A program made the position numbers and the translations under genes. 37,915 bases of DNA from Terriglobia bacterium (GTDB lineage: Bacteria > Acidobacteriota > Terriglobia > Bryobacterales > Bryobacteraceae): the NCBI GenBank assembly GCA_020073365.1, contig JAIQFL010000076.1, forward strand, positions 1 to 37,915, given 5' to 3'. Positions 16,330-25,509 of this stretch are shown in pieces. The notes under the pieces are model-generated. The model did not search any database. It saw only the letters and a program-made list of their open reading frames with translations, and had not been told where the DNA came from. Numbering within the stretch: the first letter of the stretch is position 1; each line of letters starts with the position of its first letter.

Positions 16330-16617
16330 TTACAAGTCCTCCCGGTCGTATTCCTGATGGGTCAGAACGGTTTGGATCACGAGCAACTGTTCCTCGAAAT
16401 CGACGCGCGCGATTAGTCGGTATTTGTTTCCGCCGATGTTGAAGATCAGCGTGCCGGTGGCCGGCGCGTAGTCCGTGGTCGGGAACGTCTCTTTGGCTGC
16501 CGGAAAATGCGGCCAAACGGCGGCGCGGGCGATGGTCACAAAGCGCCGCAAAGGCTTGCGCGAGGCGGGGTGTCTCTTCGCAAATCCCGCGATGACGGCC
16601 TCACCGAAAACCCTCAC
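16330..16617 (-). CDS. higB: HigB-type mRNA interferase toxin
   Basis: A 95-residue RelE-superfamily protein of the HigB family, which cleaves translated mRNA. Visible signatures: FAKRHPASRKPLRRF, WPHFPAAKETFPTTDY, the core LIFNIGGNKYRLIARVDF, and the C-terminal VIQTVLTHQEYDRED, in which the family's THxEYD motif is intact. The start is uncertain. GTG 16617 gives MRVFGEAVIAGFAKRHP, matching the usual family start and length, with GGAAG just upstream; ATG 16635 adds six residues. It forms a two-gene operon with higA, two bases apart. A palindrome lies over the upstream ATG. Confidence 0.88.
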   Translation of the reverse strand: MRVFGEAVIAGFAKRHPASRKPLRRFVTIARAAVWPHFPAAKETFPTTDYAPATGTLIFNIGGNKYRLIARVDFEEQLLVIQTVLTHQEYDREDL

Positions 16618-16625
16618 GTCTTCCG

Positions 16626-16654
16626 ATGTTCCCATTTATGGGACGGCTTGTCAA
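16626..16654 (-). promoter_or_regulatory. Candidate higBA promoter with embedded palindrome
   Basis: On the minus strand a consensus -35, TTGACA (16654-16649), is followed at 17-bp spacing by the weak hexamer GAACAT (16631-16626). Inside the spacer is a perfect palindrome, TCCCAT-TT-ATGGGA (16630-16643). HigA-type regulators bind such sites to shut off their own operon. If used, transcription would begin near 16619, favouring GTG 16617 as the higB start. Confidence 0.45.
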
Positions 16655-17002
16655 GGGGGTCCATGCGTCGCTGCGTGCCGGATAAACTGGTCACAACTCG
16701 CGCTGCGACACGCCTGACGGGCCTCTCCACGGAATGCGTCGAGTCGGTTTTCGAGACCGCCGGATCCAACAGCGTTAGCGTTGGGAAAGATCGGATGCCA
16801 AGATACCGCGGCCGCCACGTATTTACTCCTCAGGAACGCCCTTGGCGCCGCGAATACCCTCAGTACCAGTCCCGGCGGAATCACTCCCGATATGTCCCCG
16901 TCACGTCACCTGGACGAAAGGACGCGCGTTGCTGACCTGTGCGGGTCAACCGGTAGATCTCCCCTGACGCCGAAGGGTAGACCGAAGTGTTTCAGGCACG
17001 GA
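16655..17002. other. Intergenic stretch with no recognised gene
   Basis: This 348-bp stretch lies upstream of higBA and downstream of the PD40-TPR gene, which ends at 17003. Short frames exist on both strands, but none shows a known motif or a ribosome-binding site. No palindrome as strong as those elsewhere in the window was seen. Confidence 0.5.
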
Positions 17003-19444
17003 TCACTTCTCCCGGAAAGGCTCGTTCCGCTCGTACATCGCGATCCTCGCTTTCAACGCTGGGACCATCGGCTGTGTAGCCAGTTCCAACGCTCGCCGCG
17101 CTGCTTCCACCGCCTCTGGAAAGCGGCCTGTCTCGGCATACGCGGCGGCCAGCGCATCGAGCATCGAGGGATCTTTTGCGCGGGACAGATCGACCGCGTT
17201 CGCCGCCAGTTTGAGGGCCTCGGCGCCGTTGCGGACCGTGGCTTCCGGGCTGGTGGCCAGCAGCCATGCCAGGTTGGATTGGGCCTGAGCGAATTGGGGA
17301 TCGATGAGGATGGCCTCTCGAAAATGTGCTACGGCCTCGGCGAACCGCCTCTTCTGCGCCAGGGCGACCGCCATGTCGTTGTGCGTCTGCGCGTCCCGTG
17401 GATCAAGTACGAGGGCCTTCTGGAACTGCGCGATGGCTTCGTCGACGCTGGATTTCCGCAGCAGCGCCAGTCCCAGATTGTACTGATTGGCGGCATCCTG
17501 GGGGTTGAGTTGCGCGGCCCGCCGCAGGAGCGGGAGGGCTTCGTCGACGCTGCCTTTTTGCAGGGCGGCGACGCCCAGGTTCTCCAGGGCTTGTGCCAGA
17601 TTTTCCCGGACTTCGCGGAACTGGTCGTTAGCCCGCAAGGCTGTCTCCCAGCACGCGATGGCTTCCGTCAGCTTCCCCAGACGGGCTAACGCGAAACCGA
17701 GGTTGTTGTTGGCCCGGGCGTCGTCGGGATTGAGTTCCAGCGCACTGCGCCAGGCCGCGATGGCGGCTTCATACTGCCCTTTCTGGTTCAGTTCCCACGC
17801 GCGGTCGAAGCGGGTGTAGAACTCGGCGGCCGGGGTCTCGATCTTCAGCAGGCCGCCGGCCGGGATGTTCACGAACTCCGGAAGATTCACCGCGCGGTTG
17901 GCGGCGGTGCTGTCCTCGATCAGAATCGCCGGGCTGTCGTTTCCCTCTTCGTCGATGTGCGTCAAGTACATCTGGGTGTATGGAGACCGGCTCTTGGAGG
18001 AAAACACCAGCCACCGTCCGTTGGGCGAGAAGCTGTGCCACGAGTTCATGAGCGGAGTATTCGCGCGCATGCGCCGTGCTACGCCGCCTGCGGCCGGCAC
18101 GATATAGAGTTCGCTATCGGGGCGCATGAGCAGGCCGTTGCGCGCCTGGACGAAGACGATCCAGCGCCCGTCGGGTGAAACTCTAGGGAAGGAGTTGCTC
18201 TTCCCGTTGCGCGACGCTCCCGTGATCGGTTCCGACTGTCCCCCTTGGCCCCCGTTGAACGGAATGCGGTAGAGGTCGTATTGCATCTCGGTTTCGTTCG
18301 GATCGTTGGCATACTCGGCCGGCTTGCGTCCCTCCGGATAGGCGTCCTTTCCTTCCGCCCGCGCAAACACCAGGTATTTCCCATCCGGACTCCATCTGGC
18401 ATTGGTCTGCACGTAGCGGGGGTCATCGGCGCCTGGAAGGGATTGGCGGCGGCCGGTTGTCCGGTCGTAAACCGTCAGGACCCCGCGGGTGGCGTAGAAC
18501 ACCTGGAGAAAGCGGTAGTCTTTGAAGTTTTCGACGTAGTAATTGCGGCTCAGGTCCTGATCCACGCCCACGGTGGTCACGACGTAGCGGCCGTCCGGCG
18601 AGATGGCGGACATGAAGCCGACCCGCATGGGGCCGGAAGGCTGGTCGCGAAAGGATTTCCACGTGATGACGTCTTCGTTCCGTATGACCATCCGCGGCGC
18701 GACGGCGCTGATGGCATAGAGGCCTTTATCGTTCTGCGGACCGTCGAGGTCCATTCCGATGGTCTTGCCGTCGGCGGAGAAGGAATGGCAGTTGGCGCAG
18801 GTGTGCATGCCCTCAAGCACCACCTTGCTGCGCGGTTCGGAGATATCGCGCAGGCGCCAGGCGATCAGTGGTATGGCCGCGGGCGCCAGCGGCTTGATAA
18901 CTCCCTTCTCCACTTCGGAAGGCATCAGCGGCACGTCGCGGTAGAAGATGGGTGCGCCAACGGGGTCCTTGGATGTCTGAATGGCGACCGAGCCGCGGGA
19001 AACAGCGTCGTGGAGTTTCCGGTCACGGAAACCGGAAATGGTCACCCTGGCCGGATGCTCCACCGAGTGCCTCTTGATCTCGCCCCAGACGGCGGAATCC
19101 GGAATCCAAGTCCGCGCCGCGGCCTGCTGCGGCGTCAGCCGGGGTGGTTCGTTGCTGCTCGCGACGCAGCGTTCATCGATCTCGCCGATGCGCAGCCGGT
19201 CGCCCGCGGACTGGACGCGGATGGCGGGCGAGCCGTCGGCGAAGGTCACCTCGATCAGCCACGCCCGCGCCTTTTCGGCGGCATCGCGCCAGAGAAACGT
19301 GGGCGCGACGATCTCGGGGGGGAAAACAGCGCCCTCCTCGGGGTAGTCGACTGTCACCCGGGAGAGGACCGCCGCGTCCGGACGGGCGGCCCAGGCGAGA
19401 CCGGCGCTGAGGATGACGGCTGCGACTGGTTTCATCGACGGCAT
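17003..19444 (-). CDS. Exported PD40 beta-propeller protein with CxxCH site and TPR tail
   Basis: An 813-residue protein. A signal peptide (MKPVAAVILSAGLAWAA) begins at residue 4, so ATG 19435 is an alternative start. A single c-type haem motif, CANCH, is at residues 216-220 (MHTCANCHSFSADGK). PD40/TolB-like propeller strands follow, such as SPDGRYVVTT, SPDGKYLVFARAEG, SPDGRWIVFVQARNG and SPNGRWLVFSSKSRS (about 285-520). From about residue 545 at least six TPRs run to the end (AIAAWRSALELNPDDARAN and similar). The combination suggests a periplasmic sensing or scaffold protein with an attached haem. It is divergent from the TonB-dependent receptor across 90 bp, so the two likely respond to the same cue. 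No enzymatic activity can be assigned. Confidence 0.9.
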   Translation of the reverse strand: MPSMKPVAAVILSAGLAWAARPDAAVLSRVTVDYPEEGAVFPPEIVAPTFLWRDAAEKARAWLIEVTFADGSPAIRVQSAGDRLRIGEIDERCVASSNEPPRLTPQQAAARTWIPDSAVWGEIKRHSVEHPARVTISGFRDRKLHDAVSRGSVAIQTSKDPVGAPIFYRDVPLMPSEVEKGVIKPLAPAAIPLIAWRLRDISEPRSKVVLEGMHTCANCHSFSADGKTIGMDLDGPQNDKGLYAISAVAPRMVIRNEDVITWKSFRDQPSGPMRVGFMSAISPDGRYVVTTVGVDQDLSRNYYVENFKDYRFLQVFYATRGVLTVYDRTTGRRQSLPGADDPRYVQTNARWSPDGKYLVFARAEGKDAYPEGRKPAEYANDPNETEMQYDLYRIPFNGGQGGQSEPITGASRNGKSNSFPRVSPDGRWIVFVQARNGLLMRPDSELYIVPAAGGVARRMRANTPLMNSWHSFSPNGRWLVFSSKSRSPYTQMYLTHIDEEGNDSPAILIEDSTAANRAVNLPEFVNIPAGGLLKIETPAAEFYTRFDRAWELNQKGQYEAAIAAWRSALELNPDDARANNNLGFALARLGKLTEAIACWETALRANDQFREVRENLAQALENLGVAALQKGSVDEALPLLRRAAQLNPQDAANQYNLGLALLRKSSVDEAIAQFQKALVLDPRDAQTHNDMAVALAQKRRFAEAVAHFREAILIDPQFAQAQSNLAWLLATSPEATVRNGAEALKLAANAVDLSRAKDPSMLDALAAAYAETGRFPEAVEAARRALELATQPMVPALKARIAMYERNEPFREK

Positions 19445-19488
19445 TAATCCATTAACCCTAAGATACCGGATAATCGGGTCTCATAGGG

Positions 19489-19517
19489 TTGACTGGGGTC
19501 TGCGAAAGTGGGATATT
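19489..19517 (+). promoter_or_regulatory. Sigma70-type promoter of the TonB-dependent receptor gene
   Basis: TTGACT (19489-19494) and GATATT (19512-19517) are spaced by exactly 17 bp. The predicted start of transcription is near 19523, just before GGAGGT (19524-19529), which is five bases from the TTG start codon at 19535. The leader would be about 12 bases, unusually short for a gene of this kind. Confidence 0.5.
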
Positions 19518-19534
19518 CTGGTCGGAGGTACGTC

Positions 19535-22500
19535 TTGCGGAAGCTACTTTGTGTAATTGGCGCTATGGTTCTGCTTACGGCGTCTGCGCTTGCTCAAAGC
19601 GACCGCGGAACCATTACCGGAACGGTAGTGGACTCCAGCGGTGCAGTCGTCCCTGGCGCTAGAGTGGTCCTGATCAACAGCGGAACCGGCGTCCGGCAAG
19701 AAACCAGCACGACGGAAACCGGTAACTACGCGATCGCGTCGCTGTCCGTGGGCCGGTACACCCTTTCGGTGGTGCAACCCGGCTTCGCCGGATACGAACA
19801 ATCCAACATCCTGGTGCAGGTTGCGGAGACCACGCGTGTCGACGTGACCTTGAAGCTAGGCCCTGCCACGGAGTCGGTGCAAGTGGTCGCCGACGCCAGC
19901 ATGTTAAAGACCGAGTCCGCCGAGCAATCCAGCTCGATCGCGGGCGATACCATCAACACCCTGCCGATGAACTACGGGATCGGCGCTGGAGCGATCCGCA
20001 ATCCGCTCTCGTTTGTCCAATTGACGCCGGGCTCGATGATGACCGGTTGGAACACCATCAACGTCAACGGACTGCCAGCGGGCTCCTTCCGCATTCTGTT
20101 CGAAGGGCAGGAATCCAATAACGGTCTCGATGGCCGCGCTTCGGACGAAGTGCAGCCCTCGGTGGAGGCCGTCCAGCAGTTCACCCTGCAAACTTCCAAT
20201 TTCGCGGCCGAGTTCGGCCAGGTGGCCGGCGGATTGTTCAACTTCACGGCCCGCAGTGGAACCAACCAGATTCACGGGGGCGCCTATCTCTATGCCACCA
20301 ACGAAGACCTGAACGCGGGCATTCCGTACACCAGCGACGGGCAGGGGCACCACAACCGCCCCTTTGAGCGGCGCTTCGATGGCGGCGTCTCTTTCGGCGG
20401 GCCCGTGTACATCCCGAAGGTCTACAATGGCAAAAACCGGACCTTCTTCTTTTTCAACTACGAAAAGTATCGCGACCGCAGCCAGACCAACCTGGGCCTG
20501 GGAACCGTGCCGACTGATGCGTTCCGGGCGGGCGATTTCAGCGGCATTCTGACAAGCCGCAACCTGGGCACCGATTTCGCCGGGCGGGCGATTCTGGAAA
20601 ATACGATTTACGATCCGGGCACGACGGTAACCGACAGCAGCGGCCGCTACGTGCTCACGCCCTTCGCCAACAACGCGATTCCGCAATCGCGTTTCGACCC
20701 GGTGGCGGTGAAAATACTGAACTACCTTCCTAAGCCGACTGTCCCGGGCGCCATCGCCTATAACTATGCCCTGGTGACGCCCTTCCACAAGGTTCAGGAT
20801 CTGCCGTCGTTTAAGATCGACGAGAACGTGACTCAAGCGGCCCGCGTCACTTTCTACTACGCCAAGGAGATCACCGACAAGGATGTGGGGCAGGACGGAT
20901 TCCCGGACCCGATCTCAATCCGCCGCGCGCTGCACATTCTAGGCACCAATGCGCGCCTGAATTTCGACGATACGCTGACGTCCCACCTTCTGCTGCACGT
21001 GGGCGCTGGCGTGCAGCGATACGTGAACCCCGACTCTTCGCCGGCGGTGAACACCAACTTCGATGAAGCTGGGTTGCTCGGCATCGTGGGCGCGCCCGGC
21101 ACTGGATTCCCCCGCCTGTCCGGCGTGGGCAACAACTCGTGGGGCGGCCTGTCACAATCGCCCTCGGCCACGTCTCAGAATTTTGGGCCGTCGAATCGCG
21201 GAGCCTATTACGTCACCAAACCCACGGCGCTCGCGCAACTGACCTGGGTCCACGGGAACCACACCTACAAGACCGGCGGCGAGTGGAAGATCGACGCCTT
21301 CACCAACTGGTCGGCCAGCGGCCTGAGCCCCGCCCTGGGGTTCAGCACCGCGCAGACGGCGCAACCGCTGTACGGCGGCGTCATCCCCGGTGGAACCACC
21401 ATCGGCAACGCCTTCGGCAGCTTCTTGCTGGGCTATTACAACAGCGCCAGCATCGGCAACGTGTCGGCTCCGCAGTATCGCAAGTCGGGATGGGCCTTGT
21501 TCCTCCAGGACACCTGGAAGGTCACGCGCAAGCTCACGCTCGATTACGGACTGCGGTGGGATCTGCAGAAGCCCATGCGGGAACTGAACGCCCGCACCAG
21601 CGGTTTCAACCGCAACGTGGTCAATCCAGCCGCCAACGGGATTTTGGGCGGCGTCATCTATGAAGGGAACGGCGCTGGCCGCTGCAATTGCGACCTGGTC
21701 GACACCTATCCCTACGCGATCGGCCCGCGCATCGGCGTGGCGTACCAACTGAATGAGAAGACGGTGATCCGGGCCGGTTGGGGCCTCGTCTACAGCTTCA
21801 CCAACACGTTCAGCTACATAGGCGGCGGCAACAGCCAGGGGATGGGCTTCAATACGCTCAACTTCCCCTCGCCCGGCAATGGTCTCCCGGCGGGGAAACT
21901 GGCGAACGGGCTCACTTACAACTCAAGTGATCTGTATGCGGCGTCGTACAATCCCGGCCTGCTGGTGACCACCACCGGCACGAACTCCGCGCCGTCGGTC
22001 CTCGATCCCAACGGTGGGCGGCCGCCCAGGGTGAACCAGTGGAACCTCTCGGTGCAGCGTGAACTCACCAAGAACCTGGTGGCCGAAGGCTCCTACGTCG
22101 GCAACCGCGGTGCCTGGGTGCTGGCCAACGGCCTGGTGGGATACAACACGGTCAACCCGGCGACGCTCTTGGCCATGGGGTTCGACATCACCAACGCAAC
22201 GGTCCGCAATCTGTTGACCTCGTCCATCACTTCCTCGACAGCGGTGGCGGCCGGATTCAAGAAACCCTACGCCAACTTCCCCGACACGGGCTCGGTGATC
22301 CAGAGCCTGCGGCCCTTCCCGCAGTACGGAACCATCGGCTCAACGTGGGCCCCCCTGGGCCACACGTGGTACGACGCATTTCAGGCGAAGATCACGAAGC
22401 GATATTCGCACGGCCTCGACTTCTCGGCATCCTACGCCTACTCCAAGAACCTGGATAGCTGGGAGGGCAACGGGAACGTTTTCAACCGCAGCAGTTTCAA

Positions 22501-23152
22501 GGGCCTCGCATCCTATTCGCAGCCGCACATCCTGACCATCACCACCAATTACCGGCTGCCGGCATATGGCTTCGTGGCCAAGAACAAATACGCCCGCTCG
22601 GTGCTGGCCGATTGGACCGTTGGCGCGGTGCTGCAATATGCCAGCGGCGGTTTGATCGCGGCCCCCAGTTCGAACAACGCCCTGGGAACCTATCTGCCTG
22701 GCCAGTCGAGCCGCATGTTCCGCGTGCCGGGCCAACCGCTGTTCCTGAAGAATCCGAACTGCGGCTGCTTCGACCCGACCAAGGAAACCATTCTAAACCC
22801 CGCGGCATGGAGCGACACTGCGCCTGGCGTCTGGGGAACCGCGAATGTCTACTACAACGATTTTCGTGGGCAGCGCCGGCCCTCCGAATCCATGAGCATC
22901 GGGAAGGCCTTCGCCATCCGCGAGCGGATGACCATCCGGATCCGCGGAGAGTTCTTCAACATCTTCAACCGGAATGTTTCGCTGCCCAATCCCGCCACCG
23001 GAGGTCCCGGGATTGCGCCGCCAACTTACTCCAACGGTCTGCTGACCGGCGGTTTCGGGTTTGTCAATTACACGGCGATTACCAGTAACAATCAGAACAA
23101 CAGCTTCCCCGCTCCGCGCGCGGGGCAGGTGGTGCTGCGCTTCGAGTTCTGA
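19535..23152 (+). CDS. TonB-dependent receptor, Oar-like, with carboxypeptidase-regulatory domain
   Basis: A 1205-residue outer-membrane receptor. The start is TTG 19535: GGAGGT lies five bases upstream and the product begins with a clean signal peptide (MRKLLCVIGAMVLLTASALAQ). A GTG at 19508 would place nine residues ahead of it. Residues 22-105 form the CarboxypepD_reg-like domain (GTITGTVVDSSGAVVPGARV). The plug follows (SIAGDTINTLPMNYGIGAGA, and VEAVQQFTLQTSNFAAEFGQ, AGGLFNFTARSGTN). A long beta-barrel ends in the outer-membrane C-terminal Phe (VVLRFEF). Such receptors are greatly expanded in Acidobacteriota, and most substrates, often glycans or peptides, are unknown. It appears intact, unlike the receptor remnant at 31715-32618. 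Confidence 0.94.
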   Translation: MRKLLCVIGAMVLLTASALAQSDRGTITGTVVDSSGAVVPGARVVLINSGTGVRQETSTTETGNYAIASLSVGRYTLSVVQPGFAGYEQSNILVQVAETTRVDVTLKLGPATESVQVVADASMLKTESAEQSSSIAGDTINTLPMNYGIGAGAIRNPLSFVQLTPGSMMTGWNTINVNGLPAGSFRILFEGQESNNGLDGRASDEVQPSVEAVQQFTLQTSNFAAEFGQVAGGLFNFTARSGTNQIHGGAYLYATNEDLNAGIPYTSDGQGHHNRPFERRFDGGVSFGGPVYIPKVYNGKNRTFFFFNYEKYRDRSQTNLGLGTVPTDAFRAGDFSGILTSRNLGTDFAGRAILENTIYDPGTTVTDSSGRYVLTPFANNAIPQSRFDPVAVKILNYLPKPTVPGAIAYNYALVTPFHKVQDLPSFKIDENVTQAARVTFYYAKEITDKDVGQDGFPDPISIRRALHILGTNARLNFDDTLTSHLLLHVGAGVQRYVNPDSSPAVNTNFDEAGLLGIVGAPGTGFPRLSGVGNNSWGGLSQSPSATSQNFGPSNRGAYYVTKPTALAQLTWVHGNHTYKTGGEWKIDAFTNWSASGLSPALGFSTAQTAQPLYGGVIPGGTTIGNAFGSFLLGYYNSASIGNVSAPQYRKSGWALFLQDTWKVTRKLTLDYGLRWDLQKPMRELNARTSGFNRNVVNPAANGILGGVIYEGNGAGRCNCDLVDTYPYAIGPRIGVAYQLNEKTVIRAGWGLVYSFTNTFSYIGGGNSQGMGFNTLNFPSPGNGLPAGKLANGLTYNSSDLYAASYNPGLLVTTTGTNSAPSVLDPNGGRPPRVNQWNLSVQRELTKNLVAEGSYVGNRGAWVLANGLVGYNTVNPATLLAMGFDITNATVRNLLTSSITSSTAVAAGFKKPYANFPDTGSVIQSLRPFPQYGTIGSTWAPLGHTWYDAFQAKITKRYSHGLDFSASYAYSKNLDSWEGNGNVFNRSSFKGLASYSQPHILTITTNYRLPAYGFVAKNKYARSVLADWTVGAVLQYASGGLIAAPSSNNALGTYLPGQSSRMFRVPGQPLFLKNPNCGCFDPTKETILNPAAWSDTAPGVWGTANVYYNDFRGQRRPSESMSIGKAFAIRERMTIRIRGEFFNIFNRNVSLPNPATGGPGIAPPTYSNGLLTGGFGFVNYTAITSNNQNNSFPAPRAGQVVLRFEF

Positions 23153-23346
23153 CAGCGAACCGGGTTCCCTCGCGCGTCCCACGGTTGCGCCAATCCGCGG
23201 GACCGCGGGGGATCATGGCAGAAACCTATGCCGATCCAACTCTAGAGGAACACCTCTCCGCTAATCAATTACCGTTCACGGCTTCTGACACTGACCTCAG
23301 TCTCGGGGAGTGGTCACTCCTGGAGTAGCGGCGGGCCGCCGGGATA

Positions 23347-25506
23347 TCAGAATCCCGCGATCCGGGTATAAAGCCTCTCCATGTTCCGGGCGAATCCTCG
23401 CGTGTCGCAGACCGGAGAGTGGAGGAGTCGCGATCGCATATTGCGCCGAACCTCCAAAAGATGCTCAGACGCGCCGGGGGAATTCGCCAGCCGGACCGCT
23501 ATGGAGATATAGTCTTCGAGTCCGCCGCCCACGAACTCGCCCAGGCCTCCGGCCCGCAGGATCGAAGCGCTGTTTCGCGATACCCACCGGTCCCCCCAAA
23601 AAGTGACCACGGGGACCCCTTGCCAGATGGCTTCCGCCGTGGTGATGCCGCCGTTGTAGGGGAAGGTGTCCAGTGCCACGTCAATCTCGTCGTATGTCTT
23701 CAGGAACCGATAGTGGTCCGATGGGCCGTCCAAGCGAACCCTTTCCGCAGGGATGTTGTGCGTCTCGAACAGGCCGTGCACAAACTTCCGATTGCCGGGC
23801 GAGCCAAGCGTACCGTTCTTCAACATCAGCGAGCTGTCCGGAACCTGCTGCAGGATCGTGCTCCATGCTGCGACGGCTTCCTTGGTGATCTTGTATTGCG
23901 GAGCCAGGCAGCCGAAAGTAATCGCGCGAAGTGCCACACACGGCGGCTTTGCCACCGGGGGCACCGGATAGGTTACCTCAAATGTCATATGACTGCCCGG
24001 CACGCGCACGATCTTTTCCGAATAGAACTTCTCCTCTGAAGGCGTAATCATCTCATGGTCGCCGACCAGGTAGTCGTAGCAAGGCATACCGGAAGTGGCG
24101 TACATGTTGAACCAGGCCACGATCACCGGCGCCGGCCGGAGCGCCAGAAGCCGCAACCGCTCCATCGCGCTGTAGCCATTCAGGTCCACCAGCAGGTCGA
24201 TCCCGGCCTGTTCGATCCGGTCGGCTGCCGCCTCGTTGGAAAGTCCGGTGATGTCATGGAACCGGTCCCGGGGGTGGCTGCGATAGCCATGCTGGATCGC
24301 GGACGCGGGTGCATCGGAGAAGAGGTGCACCTCAAAATGCTCGCGATCGTGATGATTGATCAAGCCCCAGACGGGCTTCATCCAGTTGCGGTCCTTGAAG
24401 AAGGAAGAGAGGTAGCCCACGCGCAACGGCCGATCGCACGATTTCTCGCGATGGGAGAATCGTTCGGTGGGCCGCGGCGGGGGAAGCTGGCTCTCGGCCC
24501 ATGTCCGCCGCGCGTCCAATATGGCTTGGTGGTCACTGGCCGGGTCTCCGGGGATGATTACGGCGATCGCAGCTTCCGCCACCTCGGGATGGCCGCCATC
24601 GGTAGCCTGGCGAAATAGCGCCAGCGCTTCATCCACCTGCCCCAGCTTGAAGAGGACCTGACCGAGATTGTGTTGGGCCTCGGGCCACTCCGGTTCGGTC
24701 TCCAGGGCTTTCCGGAAGCAGACGACTGCGGCGGCATATTCCTTCCGGGAGCTTTCCGCACACCCGGCCGCGTACCAGGCTCGCGATAATTTCGGGTTGC
24801 ATTCGAGCGATTTCCGGTAACGGGCGGTGGCGCCCTCGAGTTGTCCCAGTGTCTGCAAGGCATCCGCCAGGTCGCAATGCACTTCGGCGTTGTCGGGCAG
24901 CAGCGCGACAGCCCTTTCCAGAAAGGGGACGGCCTCCTTCGTACGCCCTAGTGCTTGAAGGATCTGGCCCAAGCCAACCAGGGCGTTGGCGTGTTCCGGA
25001 TCGGTGTTCACGGCCCGTCGAAAACACTCGGCGGCCTCCTCCAGTTCCCTCTTGTCGCGGTGGGCATTGCCGAGATTGTAGTGCGCGTTGGCATAGTCCG
25101 GCGCTTCGGCCAGGGCATTCCGGTACGCGGAAATCGCGTCGTCGAGGCGTCCCTGGTTCTTCCAGAGGTTTCCCAGGTTGTTGTAAGACTCGGGAGATTT
25201 GTCAATGGCGATGGCTCGCTCGAAGCTCACCTCGGCCTCGTCTTCCCTCCCCAGTGCCATCAAGGAAAGCCCCAGGACGTTGTAACACCGGACGTCGTCC
25301 GGCGCGGCGGCGAGGGCCTGGCGAAGAAGTTCGACGGCCTGAGCGTGATTGCCGGTTTGATGCGCGACGACTCCCAGCAGGTACAGCGCGTCGGCCTGGC
25401 CGGGCCGGGCTTGCAGAATCTTCAGGTAGAGCTGGCTCGCCTCCTGCAGACGTCCGTCACGATGGTGATCCAACGCTTCCCGGAACAATTCGTCTTCGCT
25501 CGTCAT
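23347..25506 (-). CDS. TPR protein with O-GlcNAc-transferase/SPINDLY-like GT41 domain
   Basis: A 719-residue protein. Residues 1-345 are about nine to ten TPRs (MTSEDELFREALDHHRDGRL, then repeats such as ESYNNLGNLWKNQGRLDDAI). Residues about 375-719 are the catalytic GT41 fold: LRVGYLSSFFKDRNWMKPV, FEVHLFSD, IDLLVDLNGYSAMERLRLLA, PVIVAWFNMYATSGMPCYDY, FGCLAPQYKITKEAVAAW, and DVALDTFPYNGGITTAEAIW for donor binding. The GYLSxxF, PVxxxWxG-like and DTxPYNGxTT elements place it with bacterial OGT/SPINDLY homologues, which glycosylate proteins. The frame extends to 25578, but the ATG at 25506 is preferred because upstream sequence is the palindromic repeat. No Shine-Dalgarno site is visible. The gene follows aspS by 73 bp, almost wholly filled by that repeat. 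Confidence 0.9.
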   Translation of the reverse strand: MTSEDELFREALDHHRDGRLQEASQLYLKILQARPGQADALYLLGVVAHQTGNHAQAVELLRQALAAAPDDVRCYNVLGLSLMALGREDEAEVSFERAIAIDKSPESYNNLGNLWKNQGRLDDAISAYRNALAEAPDYANAHYNLGNAHRDKRELEEAAECFRRAVNTDPEHANALVGLGQILQALGRTKEAVPFLERAVALLPDNAEVHCDLADALQTLGQLEGATARYRKSLECNPKLSRAWYAAGCAESSRKEYAAAVVCFRKALETEPEWPEAQHNLGQVLFKLGQVDEALALFRQATDGGHPEVAEAAIAVIIPGDPASDHQAILDARRTWAESQLPPPRPTERFSHREKSCDRPLRVGYLSSFFKDRNWMKPVWGLINHHDREHFEVHLFSDAPASAIQHGYRSHPRDRFHDITGLSNEAAADRIEQAGIDLLVDLNGYSAMERLRLLALRPAPVIVAWFNMYATSGMPCYDYLVGDHEMITPSEEKFYSEKIVRVPGSHMTFEVTYPVPPVAKPPCVALRAITFGCLAPQYKITKEAVAAWSTILQQVPDSSLMLKNGTLGSPGNRKFVHGLFETHNIPAERVRLDGPSDHYRFLKTYDEIDVALDTFPYNGGITTAEAIWQGVPVVTFWGDRWVSRNSASILRAGGLGEFVGGGLEDYISIAVRLANSPGASEHLLEVRRNMRSRLLHSPVCDTRGFARNMERLYTRIAGF

Positions 25507-25509
25507 AAG

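Noticed and set aside
16651..16884. Minus-strand 77-codon frame between higBA and the PD40 gene
   Set aside because: No ribosome-binding site or recognisable motif.
23153..23346. Intrinsic terminator between the TonB receptor and the GT41 gene
   Set aside because: The GGAGTG/CACTCC stem near 23308-23321 has only a two-base loop and no U-run, so it is not convincing.
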